A DNA stretch of 64,000 nucleotides, taken from the NCBI GenBank assembly GCA_025937835.1, contig JAICQO010000018.1:25169-89168 (forward strand). The letters run 5' to 3'. The stretch comes from Polyangiaceae bacterium. Its GTDB lineage: Bacteria; Myxococcota_A; Polyangia; Polyangiales; Polyangiaceae. Positions 17,199 through 25,432 of this stretch are shown piece by piece (position 1 is the stretch's first letter; each line of letters opens with the position of its first letter). The notes under the pieces were generated by a model. That model made no database searches. It was not told where the DNA came from and saw only the letters and a program-made list of their open reading frames with translations. The position numbers and the translations under genes are program-made.

Positions 17199-18412
17199 CC
17201 CCGGAGCTCGGCGGGCATCGCGGTCCCTCGATTGAAGAAGTTCCACACGTCGATCACGGGCTTCTTGCCGAGGTCGAGGCCGCGGTAGGCCTGGTGCGGG
17301 ACGCACAGGATCAACACGTCGCTCTCGTTCACCACGCGCTCGAGCGGCAGGAGCTCGGAGTCGGTCGTCACGTGCGGGTCGGTGCACAGCACGCGCGAGG
17401 CGCGCAGGCGCAGCGCCTTCTTCAGCTTGTAGCTGAGCGACGAGCGCGTATCGTCGCTGTTGGCCTTGAAGGCCATGCCGAGCAGGCCCACCGTGGCCTT
17501 AGCGAGCTCGACTCGGTTCGCGATCTGCTCCACCAAGAACAGCGGTAGCCCTTCGTTGACCAGCATTGCATCCATGCCGATGCTGAACTGGTTGTTCGAG
17601 TACGAGGTGAGCTGCATCGTGTCCTTGAACAGACACGGCCCCGCGGCGAAGCCCTGCCGCGGAAAGTCGCTCATCCGCGCGTAGTTCTGGGTGATCCCCG
17701 CGTGGATCTTGGCGTAGTCGAGGCCGGCGCGCGTCACCATCATGTAGAACTGGTTGGTGGCCGCGAACTGGATGTAGCGGTACGCGTTGCAGAACAGCTT
17801 TCCGAACTCCGCCTCGCGCGGCGACATGCGCACGATCTCGGGCGCGAGTGCCTGGAACAGCTGAGCCGCCGCCTCTTCCGCCTCCGGCGTCGTGCCGCTG
17901 ACTATCTGAGGCAGCGAGCGGATCTGCTCGATGGCGTAGCCTTGAACGACGCGCTCCGGGCAGAAGGCGACCCTGAGCCGCTTGCCGCGCGCCTTCAGGT
18001 ACTCGTCGAGCCACTCGGTCGTGCCCGGGCACACCGTCGAGCGCAGCACCAGCAGCTGGTCATCGCTCAGGATCGGAAACAGCGAATCGATGCAGTCCTG
18101 AATCGCCTTGGTCGACGGGTTCAGGAACTCGTCCACCGGTGTGCCGACCGTGATCACGATCGCCGGCACGCCTGCCAGGTCGGAGGCTTTGGTGGTGAAG
18201 TGCAGCTTCCGCTTCTCGAGCACCTCGTGCAGCAGCGGCTCTGCGTGCTCCTCGAGGAACGGCATCTTTCCGGAGCGGACGACGTCGATCGTCTTCTGGT
18301 TCAGGTCGTAGACCAGCGTCTCGAGCCCCCGCTGCGCGAGCAGGATCGAGAGCGGCAGGCCGATATGCCCCGCTCCACCGAGCACACAAATGTCCATCCG
18401 CTTGGTTTGCAT
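17195..18412 (-). CDS. Nucleotide-sugar 6-dehydrogenase (UDP-Glc/UDP-ManNAc type)
   Basis: A 405-residue NAD-dependent dehydrogenase that oxidises C6 of a sugar nucleotide to a carboxylate in two steps. GGAGHIGLP (residues 12-20) binds NAD. AEFGKLFCNAYR holds the active-site Lys205 and Asn209. The catalytic cysteine is C260 in GPCLFKD, and the C-terminal UDP-binding domain follows. The start at 18412 is supported by GAGGAA about 7 nt upstream. It heads the long minus-strand operon, so the promoter must lie in the gap to the divergent gene, where a perfect palindrome is found. Substrate cannot be fixed from sequence; WbpA/WecC-like or Ugd-like are both possible. Confidence 0.9.
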   Translation of the reverse strand: MQTKRMDICVLGGAGHIGLPLSILLAQRGLETLVYDLNQKTIDVVRSGKMPFLEEHAEPLLHEVLEKRKLHFTTKASDLAGVPAIVITVGTPVDEFLNPSTKAIQDCIDSLFPILSDDQLLVLRSTVCPGTTEWLDEYLKARGKRLRVAFCPERVVQGYAIEQIRSLPQIVSGTTPEAEEAAAQLFQALAPEIVRMSPREAEFGKLFCNAYRYIQFAATNQFYMMVTRAGLDYAKIHAGITQNYARMSDFPRQGFAAGPCLFKDTMQLTSYSNNQFSIGMDAMLVNEGLPLFLVEQIANRVELAKATVGLLGMAFKANSDDTRSSLSYKLKKALRLRASRVLCTDPHVTTDSELLPLERVVNESDVLILCVPHQAYRGLDLGKKPVIDVWNFFNRGTAMPAELRG

Positions 18413-18490
18413 CGTCGTTCCTCGAACCCGTCCGCCCTGCTGGGCCCGGCGGAAACTGGCGCTTGGGCGGCTATGGGTCAATCGGATACA

Positions 18491-18509
18491 AATAACGCAT
18501 CGCGTTATT
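18491..18509. promoter_or_regulatory. Perfect 19-bp palindrome, candidate operator
   Basis: AATAACGC and GCGTTATT form a perfect 8-bp inverted repeat around ATC, in the gap between the divergent sugar-dehydrogenase operon and the gene starting at 18545. It is AT-richer than its surroundings. Its symmetry and position fit a dimeric repressor site controlling one or both directions. The binding protein is unknown, and no regulator gene adjoins it. Confidence 0.55.
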
Positions 18510-18544
18510 GCGAATCGTCGGCCACACGGCTAGTCGCACAGTCC

Positions 18545-19042
18545 ATGGCCGTGCCTCGAGCGCCCTACCGCATCTTCGCTCAAGCCCCCGATGCGGTCGT
18601 GGACCCGGCGGCTCTGGTTCGCGCGGCCACCCGCTTCTTCGAGGCCGATCTCGAGGTGCTCGAGCTCCGGGATCGGCGTTCCGAGGTGCCACCGGTCGAG
18701 GGTCAGGAGCTTCGCGTGCGATTGGAAAGCAAGCGCCGGGTGTTTCGCTCGGAGTTCCTGATCCAAAGTCGCCCGGCCAGCGCCGACGACTACCGGGAAG
18801 CGCGCGATGCAGAAGAGCGCGGGCGTGCGGGTGGGATGGGGCTGCTCGCGGCGCGCTGTCCTTCCGTCTGGGAGCTCACGCCGGTTCGGGAGGACATCGA
18901 AGCCGCAACCCTCAATCTGTGCGCGATCGCCGCGACCGTAGCGCTCGGTCCCACGCTTCCACCCGACGGGTCCACGCTGTTCGGCGTGCGCGGTGCCATG
19001 GAGCGGCTCGAGCGACTCACGGGCGCTTCTCTGCTGCGCTGA
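18545..19042 (+). CDS. Small conserved-looking protein of unknown function
   Basis: A 165-residue soluble protein, mixed alpha/beta in appearance, with many Arg and Glu residues, no signal peptide and only two cysteines. I do not recognise a domain. An in-frame ATG exists at 18473, but using it would place the perfect palindrome inside the coding region and adds a low-complexity tail, so the later ATG is preferred. It is divergent from the sugar operon and 78 bp upstream of a DHFR-like gene on the same strand. The GC-ending codon pattern supports it being a real gene. Confidence 0.6.
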   Translation: MAVPRAPYRIFAQAPDAVVDPAALVRAATRFFEADLEVLELRDRRSEVPPVEGQELRVRLESKRRVFRSEFLIQSRPASADDYREARDAEERGRAGGMGLLAARCPSVWELTPVREDIEAATLNLCAIAATVALGPTLPPDGSTLFGVRGAMERLERLTGASLLR

Positions 19043-19120
19043 CGAGGGGATCCGAAAAAAATCGTCGCGGCCTGTCGATCCGCGTCGCCGCCGTTCGACC
19101 TCTCTGAAAAGGAGAAAGCC

Positions 19121-19768
19121 ATGGCCAAAGTACGAGTGAACTGCTTCTCGATTTCGCTGGACGGATACGGCGCGGGCCCCGATCAGAGCACCCAGGACCC
19201 GCTCGGCAAGCTGGGGGAAGACCTGCATCCCTGGCTGGTCTCGACGCGCACCTTCAAGAGCATGTACGGGAGCTCGGACCAGGGGACGACCGGGCTGGAC
19301 GACGAGTTCGCGCGCCGTGGCACGGAAAACCTCGGCGCCTGGATCCTGGGCCGCAACATGTTCGGCCCGGTCCGCGGCGAATGGCCCGACGAGACCTGGC
19401 GCGGCTGGTGGGGGAAGAGCCCGCCGTACCACGTGCCGGTGTTCGTGCTCACGCATCACGCTCGGCCCTCGCTCGAGATGGAGGGCGGAACGATTTTCCA
19501 CTTCGTCACGGGCGGCATCGAAGAGGCGCTGCGGCGAGCGCGGGAAGCGGCGGGGGAGCGCGACATCCGTATCGGCGGCGGTGTCGAGACGATCCGCCAA
19601 TACCTGAAGGCGCGCCTGATCGACGAGATGCACCTGGCCGTGGCGCCCGTGATCCTCGGCAAGGGCGAGCACCTGCTGCACGGCCTCGATCTGAACGAGC
19701 TCGGATATCAGCTCGTCGATCGCTCCAACACCGAGCAAGCGACGCACCTGTCGTTTCGGCGGACGTGA
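19121..19768 (+). CDS. Dihydrofolate reductase family protein (RibD C-terminal-like)
   Basis: A 215-residue protein of the DHFR/RibD_C fold. It starts VRVNCFSISLDGYGAGP, the typical N-terminus of YyaP/YwjB-like proteins. LGAWILGRNMF, IRIGGGVETIRQYL and HLAVAPVILGKGEHL are the conserved NADPH-binding and core motifs. AAAAGGAGAAAG in front of the ATG is a strong ribosome site. The family reduces pteridine- or flavin-like compounds, but members of this subgroup mostly have no known substrate. It is not a canonical folate enzyme. Confidence 0.85.
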   Translation: MAKVRVNCFSISLDGYGAGPDQSTQDPLGKLGEDLHPWLVSTRTFKSMYGSSDQGTTGLDDEFARRGTENLGAWILGRNMFGPVRGEWPDETWRGWWGKSPPYHVPVFVLTHHARPSLEMEGGTIFHFVTGGIEEALRRAREAAGERDIRIGGGVETIRQYLKARLIDEMHLAVAPVILGKGEHLLHGLDLNELGYQLVDRSNTEQATHLSFRRT

Positions 19769-19790
19769 GCTAAGCTCCCCGGCTGAGGCC

Positions 19791-20249
19791 ATGGATCGTC
19801 ACGAGAAACATGGTGATTTTTACCACCAGCTGCGCGAGCGCATCGCCGCCTGGTTGACGGACCGCGGGGAGGGCTTTCGCCACGCGCAGGTGCTCCTGCT
19901 CGCGCCTGATCTCTTCCATTTGATGTGCCGGCTCGCGCTCGACAAGCGCGTCCCGGTTGCGGACAAGGCCAAGCTCGCCGCGGCGATCGCCTACTTCGTC
20001 TCCCCGATCGACGCCCTGCCGGAAGCAGTGCTCGGTCCGGTGGGCTACGTGGACGACGTCGCGGTCGCGGCCTACGCGCTGAACAGCGTGATCAACTCCG
20101 GCAACGGCGAGATCGCGAAAGAGTATTGGGCGGGTGAAGGCGACTTGCTCGCCGCCGTCCAGCAAGTGCTCGCCGTGGCAGACGACATGATCGGCTCCGG
20201 CCTGTGGCGGAAGATCCGCGGCATGTTCGACGGAGCTCAATCCCGTTAG
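19791..20249 (+). CDS. DUF1232 (YkvA-like) protein
   Basis: A 152-residue protein with the DUF1232 signature AYFVSPIDALPEAVLGPVGYVDD (about residues 66-88), a short hydrophobic helix pair found in YkvA-type proteins of unknown function, often membrane-associated. It lies 22 bp after the DHFR-like gene on the same strand, so the two may share a transcript. Nothing suggests a catalytic role. Confidence 0.85.
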   Translation: MDRHEKHGDFYHQLRERIAAWLTDRGEGFRHAQVLLLAPDLFHLMCRLALDKRVPVADKAKLAAAIAYFVSPIDALPEAVLGPVGYVDDVAVAAYALNSVINSGNGEIAKEYWAGEGDLLAAVQQVLAVADDMIGSGLWRKIRGMFDGAQSR

Positions 20250-20296
20250 GGCGGACAGCGAGCGACTGACTCGCGCTCTCTGACACACACTGGCAC

Positions 20297-20315
20297 AAGC
20301 CCCGCTGCGGCTTTT
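20297..20315 (+). terminator. Weak intrinsic terminator candidate
   Basis: A short GC-rich hairpin with a one-base bulge (AAGCC/CGC paired with GCG/GCTT) is followed by a run of four T. It lies 48 bp after the DUF1232 stop and before the next lipoprotein gene. The T-run is short, so efficiency is doubtful. Confidence 0.3.
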
Positions 20316-20371
20316 CCGCGAGAAACCAGCGAGGCAGGCGCTGGTCCGGCGCTTGCTGGTGTCTCGGCACC

Positions 20372-21772
20372 ATGAGAGCCTATTGGTTGGGGTTGTCGGT
20401 CCTCGCGTTGGGCGCGTGTAGCTCCGAGGACGCCTCGATGAGGGACGGAGCGGGTGCGGAAGCCGGAAGCGCGGACGCCTGCGAGCCGCTCGAAGGACCG
20501 CTCGAGGACGAGCTGTCAGTGAGTCTCGAGTTCCCGGGCTTGAACAGGGGTTACGTATGGCCGCCGCAGGTCCTCACGATCGAAGGCGAGGTGTTCGTCG
20601 AGCGCGCCTCGCCCGAGCAGCTCGACCTGGTCGACGAGGGAGGCCAGCGCGTCTCGCTGTTCGTGCGGGGTGCGTCGTCGGTCTCGTTCGAAGGCGTCGC
20701 GATCGGTACGCGCTTCTGGCTGTCGGCCTGGGAACGCTCCGAGAGGCCGAACCCCTTGGCGTCGGTGCCTTCGCAAGCGTTCTCCCTGCGAACCGAGCAA
20801 GACGGCCCGGTGCTGCTCGCAACCCTGGCAGGCGCGACCAGCGCCGAGGGCGCTCTGGGACTACCGATCTCGATTCAGTCTCTTTGCACGGCCGAGTACG
20901 TGCTGGATCGTGGCGGCGACACGGACTGTGTGCGCCAAATCGAGCGCTTCGAGGCCGTGATCGACGCCGACCGAGCCGTGCGTGTCGCGCCCGGCACGCG
21001 TATCACCACACGGATTGACGGAAGCACCTACGACGTTCGCCTTCGCCAAGCGTCTTACGAGACGTACTCCGACGCGAACCCGAGCTCCGGCACGCCTTGC
21101 GCTCCGGCCGACTTTGCACCGCGCGTGGAGCTCGATCTGAACGTGGTGTCGACCGAGTGGGCAGAGCTCTCGGCAGAGCAGCCGGTCGAATTGGCCGGAT
21201 TGCCGGAATGCCGGCTCGGAACTGACACGCCGCCCATCTCGGTCGACACCAGTCAGCTCGATTGGGACCTGTTCTCGAGCGGGGGCGCCGAGTTGGCCCT
21301 CTCCCTCGTCGGTTCGACGACCAACTCGCTCGAGTTTTCCACGGAGTACGGGCCGCTACGCGTGACCGGCGATGCCGCAGTACTGACGCTGCTGAAACGA
21401 GCAGCGTGGCTCACCATCAGCGAATACTACACCGTACTGTTGCGGGAGACGCCGGCCGGGGACGCCCTGGTTGCCTACTCGAAGGGCGCCCTTTCGGAGG
21501 TCTCGGCCCTGGCTCGGCGCACCGATGTCCTCGGCTCCGATCTTGTCCTCGAGCCGCGCTGCGACTGGTTGCTCGATGCGTGCCCCGTCGATGGCGGGTT
21601 CGAAGCCATGGCTCTCTCCGACATCGTTTACGGCGACGGCACGCGCGTTCCTTCGCACGAAACAGGAGAAATCAGCGTCGGGAATCGCCGATTCGACGTT
21701 TATGTCGCCGTGTCCCCTTCGTGCAACGCCGATCCCACGGCGCTCGCGGTCTTCGTGGCCCGCGACGAATAG
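20372..21772 (+). CDS. Exported lipoprotein of unknown function
   Basis: A 466-residue protein with a lipoprotein signal: a short charged start, hydrophobic stretch and lipobox LGAC (Cys16), then an acidic, Ser/Gly/Ala-rich linker. The rest is beta-rich, with paired cysteines (for example SLCTAEY, TDCVRQ, TPCAPAD, PECRLG, PRCDWLLDACP, PSCNADP), as expected for a disulfide-bonded surface or periplasmic protein. I recognise no catalytic motif. Its 3' end lies 11 bp from the converging FAD enzyme gene. Confidence 0.72.
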   Translation: MRAYWLGLSVLALGACSSEDASMRDGAGAEAGSADACEPLEGPLEDELSVSLEFPGLNRGYVWPPQVLTIEGEVFVERASPEQLDLVDEGGQRVSLFVRGASSVSFEGVAIGTRFWLSAWERSERPNPLASVPSQAFSLRTEQDGPVLLATLAGATSAEGALGLPISIQSLCTAEYVLDRGGDTDCVRQIERFEAVIDADRAVRVAPGTRITTRIDGSTYDVRLRQASYETYSDANPSSGTPCAPADFAPRVELDLNVVSTEWAELSAEQPVELAGLPECRLGTDTPPISVDTSQLDWDLFSSGGAELALSLVGSTTNSLEFSTEYGPLRVTGDAAVLTLLKRAAWLTISEYYTVLLRETPAGDALVAYSKGALSEVSALARRTDVLGSDLVLEPRCDWLLDACPVDGGFEAMALSDIVYGDGTRVPSHETGEISVGNRRFDVYVAVSPSCNADPTALAVFVARDE

Positions 21773-21783
21773 CCCCCACACTC

Positions 21784-23307
21784 TCACAGATCCGCGAGCA
21801 CGCGCTTTGCCGCGTTGAAGCCGCACATTCCATGCGTGCCGCCGCCCGGGTGCGTCGATGCCGAGCACAGGTACAGGCCGGCGACGGGCATCCGGTAGCG
21901 GAACGCGGGGAAGAACGGGCGCAGAAACAGCTGCTGCGACCACACGTTCGAGCCCCCGCCGAGATCGCCCTGCACCAGATTCGAGTTCCAGCGCTCGAGA
22001 TCGTCGGGCGCCCAGGCCTTGCGTCCCAGAACGCGCGCGCGAAACCCGGGCGCGAGCCCCTCGATGCGCGTCTCGATGTCGTCGGCGAAGCGCTCGCGCG
22101 CCGCGTCCCAGCCGCACTCGATCCGCCCCGGAACGTGCGTGTACACGTACAACGTGTGGCAGCCCTCGGGCGCGCGCGTCGGATCGAACAGCGATTGCTG
22201 CCCCACCACGAGGTACGGCTTCTGCGGCAAGCGCCCGCTGCGCACTTCGGCCGTGAAGCGCGCCAGATCCTCGATGCTCTCGCCGAGGTGCACGGTGGCG
22301 CTCTGCTGCGCGCGTGGGTCGCGCCACGGCACTTGCCCGGCGAGCGCAAAATCGACCTTGAAGGTGCCCCATCCGGGCTCGAACTTCGCCGCCGCGCGCG
22401 CCGCCCAATTCGGCAGATGCTCGCGCCCCACCAGCTCCAGAAGCAATGCGGACGGCGCCGTGTCCGCCACGATCGCGCGCGCGGCCGGGATCTCGTCGCC
22501 GCCGTTCACGCGCACGGCCACGGCGCGCCCGCCGCGCACGATCACGCGCTCCACGCGCGCGCCGAGCCGCAGCCGCCCGCCCCATTTTTCGAGCAGCGTC
22601 ACGAGCGCGTCGGTGATGCGCTGCGCGCCGCCCCGCGGCACCGGATAGCCGACCGTCCCCGCGCTGAACGTCAACACGTAGCCGGTCGCTCCGCCCAGAG
22701 GATCGCTCGGCCCGAGGTCGGCGTGCAGCGCGAGCCCTGGCAAGACGCGCCGCGCGGCTTCGCTCTCGAACCAGCGCCGCGACAGGCCGCCGCTGGTGGA
22801 AAGAAAATAGCTCCCGAGCTTCAGCAACCGGATCAGCCCGATACCGAGCCAATTGCCGATACCCGGCAGCGGTGACAACAGCGCGCGGAACAACGCCGGC
22901 TCGTGCTTGGCGTGGACGTCGAGCAGGAGATTCCACGTCGCCGTGTCGGCCTCGCTCCCGAAGTGATCGGGGCGTGCACCCTCGCGCCGATCGCGCCGGA
23001 AAATGCTGGCCGAGCTTCCGTCGAGCGCCGGGTGCACCGACTCGACGTCCGCGCTCAACCACTCCACGCCGTGCTGCTCGATCGGCAGATCGCGGTAAGC
23101 GCTGCTGACGCGCGCGAGCGGAAAAAAACCGGCGCCCAGGTCGTGCGTGAACCCGGGCACGGTCGTCTCACCGCTGCCCACCGCGCCGCCGGGCCGATCC
23201 GGATTCGCCTCCAGCACCATCACGCGCAGCCCTTGCCGCGCCAGGGTCGCTGCGGCCACGAGCCCGTTGGGGCCGGAGCCTACCACGACCACGTCCGGAT
23301 CATTCAT
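21784..23307 (-). CDS. FAD-dependent phytoene desaturase-like oxidoreductase
   Basis: A 507-residue flavoprotein of the phytoene dehydrogenase/PYROXD2-like group. The dinucleotide motif VVVGSGPNGLVAA is at residues 7-19, followed by LEANPDRPGGAVGS, which holds the FAD ribose-binding acidic residue. The C-terminal LYLCSASTHPGGGTHGMCG is the characteristic FAD-contacting GG doublet. The whole length is typical for the family. No other carotenoid genes are nearby, so a carotenoid role is not supported; the close relatives act on unknown substrates. The ATG opens directly onto the cofactor strand. Confidence 0.82.
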   Translation of the reverse strand: MNDPDVVVVGSGPNGLVAAATLARQGLRVMVLEANPDRPGGAVGSGETTVPGFTHDLGAGFFPLARVSSAYRDLPIEQHGVEWLSADVESVHPALDGSSASIFRRDRREGARPDHFGSEADTATWNLLLDVHAKHEPALFRALLSPLPGIGNWLGIGLIRLLKLGSYFLSTSGGLSRRWFESEAARRVLPGLALHADLGPSDPLGGATGYVLTFSAGTVGYPVPRGGAQRITDALVTLLEKWGGRLRLGARVERVIVRGGRAVAVRVNGGDEIPAARAIVADTAPSALLLELVGREHLPNWAARAAAKFEPGWGTFKVDFALAGQVPWRDPRAQQSATVHLGESIEDLARFTAEVRSGRLPQKPYLVVGQQSLFDPTRAPEGCHTLYVYTHVPGRIECGWDAARERFADDIETRIEGLAPGFRARVLGRKAWAPDDLERWNSNLVQGDLGGGSNVWSQQLFLRPFFPAFRYRMPVAGLYLCSASTHPGGGTHGMCGFNAAKRVLADL

Positions 23308-23360
23308 GCGTTCCCGAGCCTACCACCCGGGATCACGAGTCGCCTAGCCGGCGCTGAAAC

Positions 23361-24125
23361 TCACTCGAACAGCCAGACGTCGTCGAGCCACACGTCGAAG
23401 ATCGAGTTCGGCGAGACCACGAAGTCGATCTGGTACACCTGGCTCAAGTCGAGCTCGGCCTTCACCCCGAAGTCGCGCTGCTTCAAGCTGGCGAAGCCAA
23501 TCGAGTACTCGTTCCACTCCGTGTCGAGCGGCTTCACGTCGATCCCGAACGAGTCCCAGCACCCGACGCCGACCTCCATCGTGTTCGGATCGCAGATCCC
23601 ACCCTTGCCGTGGGTGTGCACGTCGTGCACGCCGAAGCGCAGCGTCGCCGTGTTGAGCTCCCCGGCGCGCGCGAAGAACCGAACCCCGCGGTACTGGCTC
23701 AGATCGACCGGCACCTCTCCCGGGCCGTCTTCCCAGCGCAGGCTCACGCTCAGGGCCGCGCCCCAGTCGGTGAAGCCTTGCCCGCTCAGGTGCAGACCGT
23801 ACAGGCTCTTCTCGCAGCGCCCGCCGACGATGCGCTCGGGTAACACGGCGCCTTCGAGCGGCGTGCTCTCGCCCGTGGTTCCGTCGGGCGTCATCCACCA
23901 CTGGCTCTGGCGGCCTTCGTTCATCGCCAAATCCGCGTCGCCGTCTTCGAAATCGTCGAGCAGCGCCGCCGGATTGATCGGCCCAGCCGCGGCCGCGCAC
24001 AGCGTGCTCGGGCCGCTGCCACCCGCGCCGTCGCCGGAGCCGTCGGAGTCATCGGACTTGTCGTCGCTGCCGCAACCGAGCGCCGCGAGCGCGCCGCTGA
24101 TCGCAATCAAAGCCGTCACGTTCAT
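23361..24125 (-). CDS. Lipoprotein with carbohydrate-binding-like beta domain
   Basis: A 254-residue lipoprotein. The signal MNVTALIAISGALAALGC places the lipidated Cys at residue 18, followed by an Asp/Ser/Gly linker. The mature part begins LLDDFEDGD and contains GVRFFARAG and FDVWLDDVWLF, a pattern seen in CBM-type or CIA30-like jelly-roll domains that bind sugars. The ATG at 24125 was chosen because it starts the signal peptide; it lies 5 bp after the stop of the DUF1552 gene, so the two are in one transcript. Whether it binds a polysaccharide is inference. Confidence 0.72.
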   Translation of the reverse strand: MNVTALIAISGALAALGCGSDDKSDDSDGSGDGAGGSGPSTLCAAAAGPINPAALLDDFEDGDADLAMNEGRQSQWWMTPDGTTGESTPLEGAVLPERIVGGRCEKSLYGLHLSGQGFTDWGAALSVSLRWEDGPGEVPVDLSQYRGVRFFARAGELNTATLRFGVHDVHTHGKGGICDPNTMEVGVGCWDSFGIDVKPLDTEWNEYSIGFASLKQRDFGVKAELDLSQVYQIDFVVSPNSIFDVWLDDVWLFE

Positions 24126-24130
24126 GAATT

Positions 24131-25432
24131 TCACACCATCCCTGAGAGTGGTCCGTTGCACCAATCCGCAAAACCGAAGCTCTGGTCCGGCACGCCGAGC
24201 ACGTTGAGCACCGACACCAAGAAGTCGTTGTGCGGCGGATCGCCGTCGTAACGCAGGTAGCGGCCCGTCTCGAGCGCGCCGCCCGCGCTCCCGGCCAGCA
24301 CGTACGGCGCATGCTTGCGGCTGTGGCTGTTGCCTTTACCGAGCTCGTTGCACCACAAGAGGAGGCTATTGTCGAACAGCGTTCCGTCACCCTCGGGATA
24401 GGACTTCAGCCGTTCGATCAGCGTCGCGAACTGTTCGGCGTACCAGGCGTTGATCTGCGTGAGCTTATCCATCGCTGGCGCGTCCGAGTCCGGCAGGTGC
24501 GACAGCTCGTGGTGCGACTCCTGGATCCCGAGCCACGTGAACCGCACTTGCGACACCGAACGCGACCATTGCAGCGAAGCGACCCGCGTCCGCCCGCACG
24601 AAAGCGCCAGCGCGAGCAAATCCATCTGCAGCGCGCCCTGCTCCGGGTACGAGTCGTTGCTGGCGGGCAGCTCCGGCGGCCTCGCTGGCACCGAACAGGA
24701 GAGCGTCTCGCTCTCGGCTTTTCCGAGGCGCTCCTCGACCTCGCGCAGATACGTCAAATGCCGGTCCAGCCGCTGCCGATCCGCGCTCCCGAGCTCTGAA
24801 GACAGCGCCGAGAACTCGCCCTTCGCAAAGTCCAGCACCGACGCCCGGCGCGACCGCAGCTTCTCGCGCTGCGCGGGATCCGCGTGCACCGGCGCGAACA
24901 ACGTCTCGAACACGCGCCGCGGCTCGTCCAGCGGCGGCAGCGGCCGGTTGCGCGCGCGGTAACACATCCGTCCGAAGTTGTCGGCGGTCCCCGTTTGCAC
25001 CCCGAGCTCGAGGGAACGGAACGCCGTATCGCGCCCGATCACGTCGGCCACGCGCTGGTCTACCGAGGGTCCGCTCGACCACCCCGTCGGCGGCACGCCC
25101 TGTCCCGCGAACTTCCCGGGCAATAGCGGTGCACCGGTCAGCATCCCGCCGATGCCGTTCTGGTGCCCGTCGCCCTTGTCGCCCATCTGCTGCACGCCCT
25201 GCACGATCACCAGGTCCTCCTGGTACCCCGCGAGCGGTTCCAGGATCGGCCCGAGCGTGAAGTCGCGCTCCGTTCCCGACGGCGCCCAGCGTGGCTCGAT
25301 CGTGCCGTTCGCCGAAAACATCACCACGAAGCGCTTGGGCGGCGCCTCCTGGGCGTGCGCGAGCCCTTCCAAGAATGGCAACCCGAAGCCCGTGACGAGC
25401 AACCCGCCCAGCATTTGTCGTCGCGTGCTCAC
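24131..25432 (-). CDS. DUF1552 family exported protein
   Basis: A 433-residue protein of the DUF1552 family, known from planctomycetes and myxobacteria and of unknown function. It begins with a twin-arginine signal (STRRQMLGGLLVTGFGLPFLEGLAHA, shown here split: STRRQ then a hydrophobic core and AHA cleavage site). The body has the family segments VMFSANGTIEPRW, GDGHQNGIGGMLTG and the late LLWCNELGKGNSHS. The start is a GTG that overlaps the stop of the DUF1592-type gene by 4 bp, so the two are translated together, as is usual for this pair. Its fold resembles sulfatase-like proteins; no enzyme activity is established. Confidence 0.87.
   Translation of the reverse strand: MSTRRQMLGGLLVTGFGLPFLEGLAHAQEAPPKRFVVMFSANGTIEPRWAPSGTERDFTLGPILEPLAGYQEDLVIVQGVQQMGDKGDGHQNGIGGMLTGAPLLPGKFAGQGVPPTGWSSGPSVDQRVADVIGRDTAFRSLELGVQTGTADNFGRMCYRARNRPLPPLDEPRRVFETLFAPVHADPAQREKLRSRRASVLDFAKGEFSALSSELGSADRQRLDRHLTYLREVEERLGKAESETLSCSVPARPPELPASNDSYPEQGALQMDLLALALSCGRTRVASLQWSRSVSQVRFTWLGIQESHHELSHLPDSDAPAMDKLTQINAWYAEQFATLIERLKSYPEGDGTLFDNSLLLWCNELGKGNSHSRKHAPYVLAGSAGGALETGRYLRYDGDPPHNDFLVSVLNVLGVPDQSFGFADWCNGPLSGMV

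Noticed and set aside
18473..18544. Upstream ATG for the unknown 165-residue protein
   Set aside because: It would put the perfect palindrome inside the coding region and adds a low-complexity tail; the later ATG is more likely.
21784..23307. Carotenoid gene cluster
   Set aside because: Only one phytoene-desaturase-like gene is present, with no crtB, crtE or light regulator nearby.
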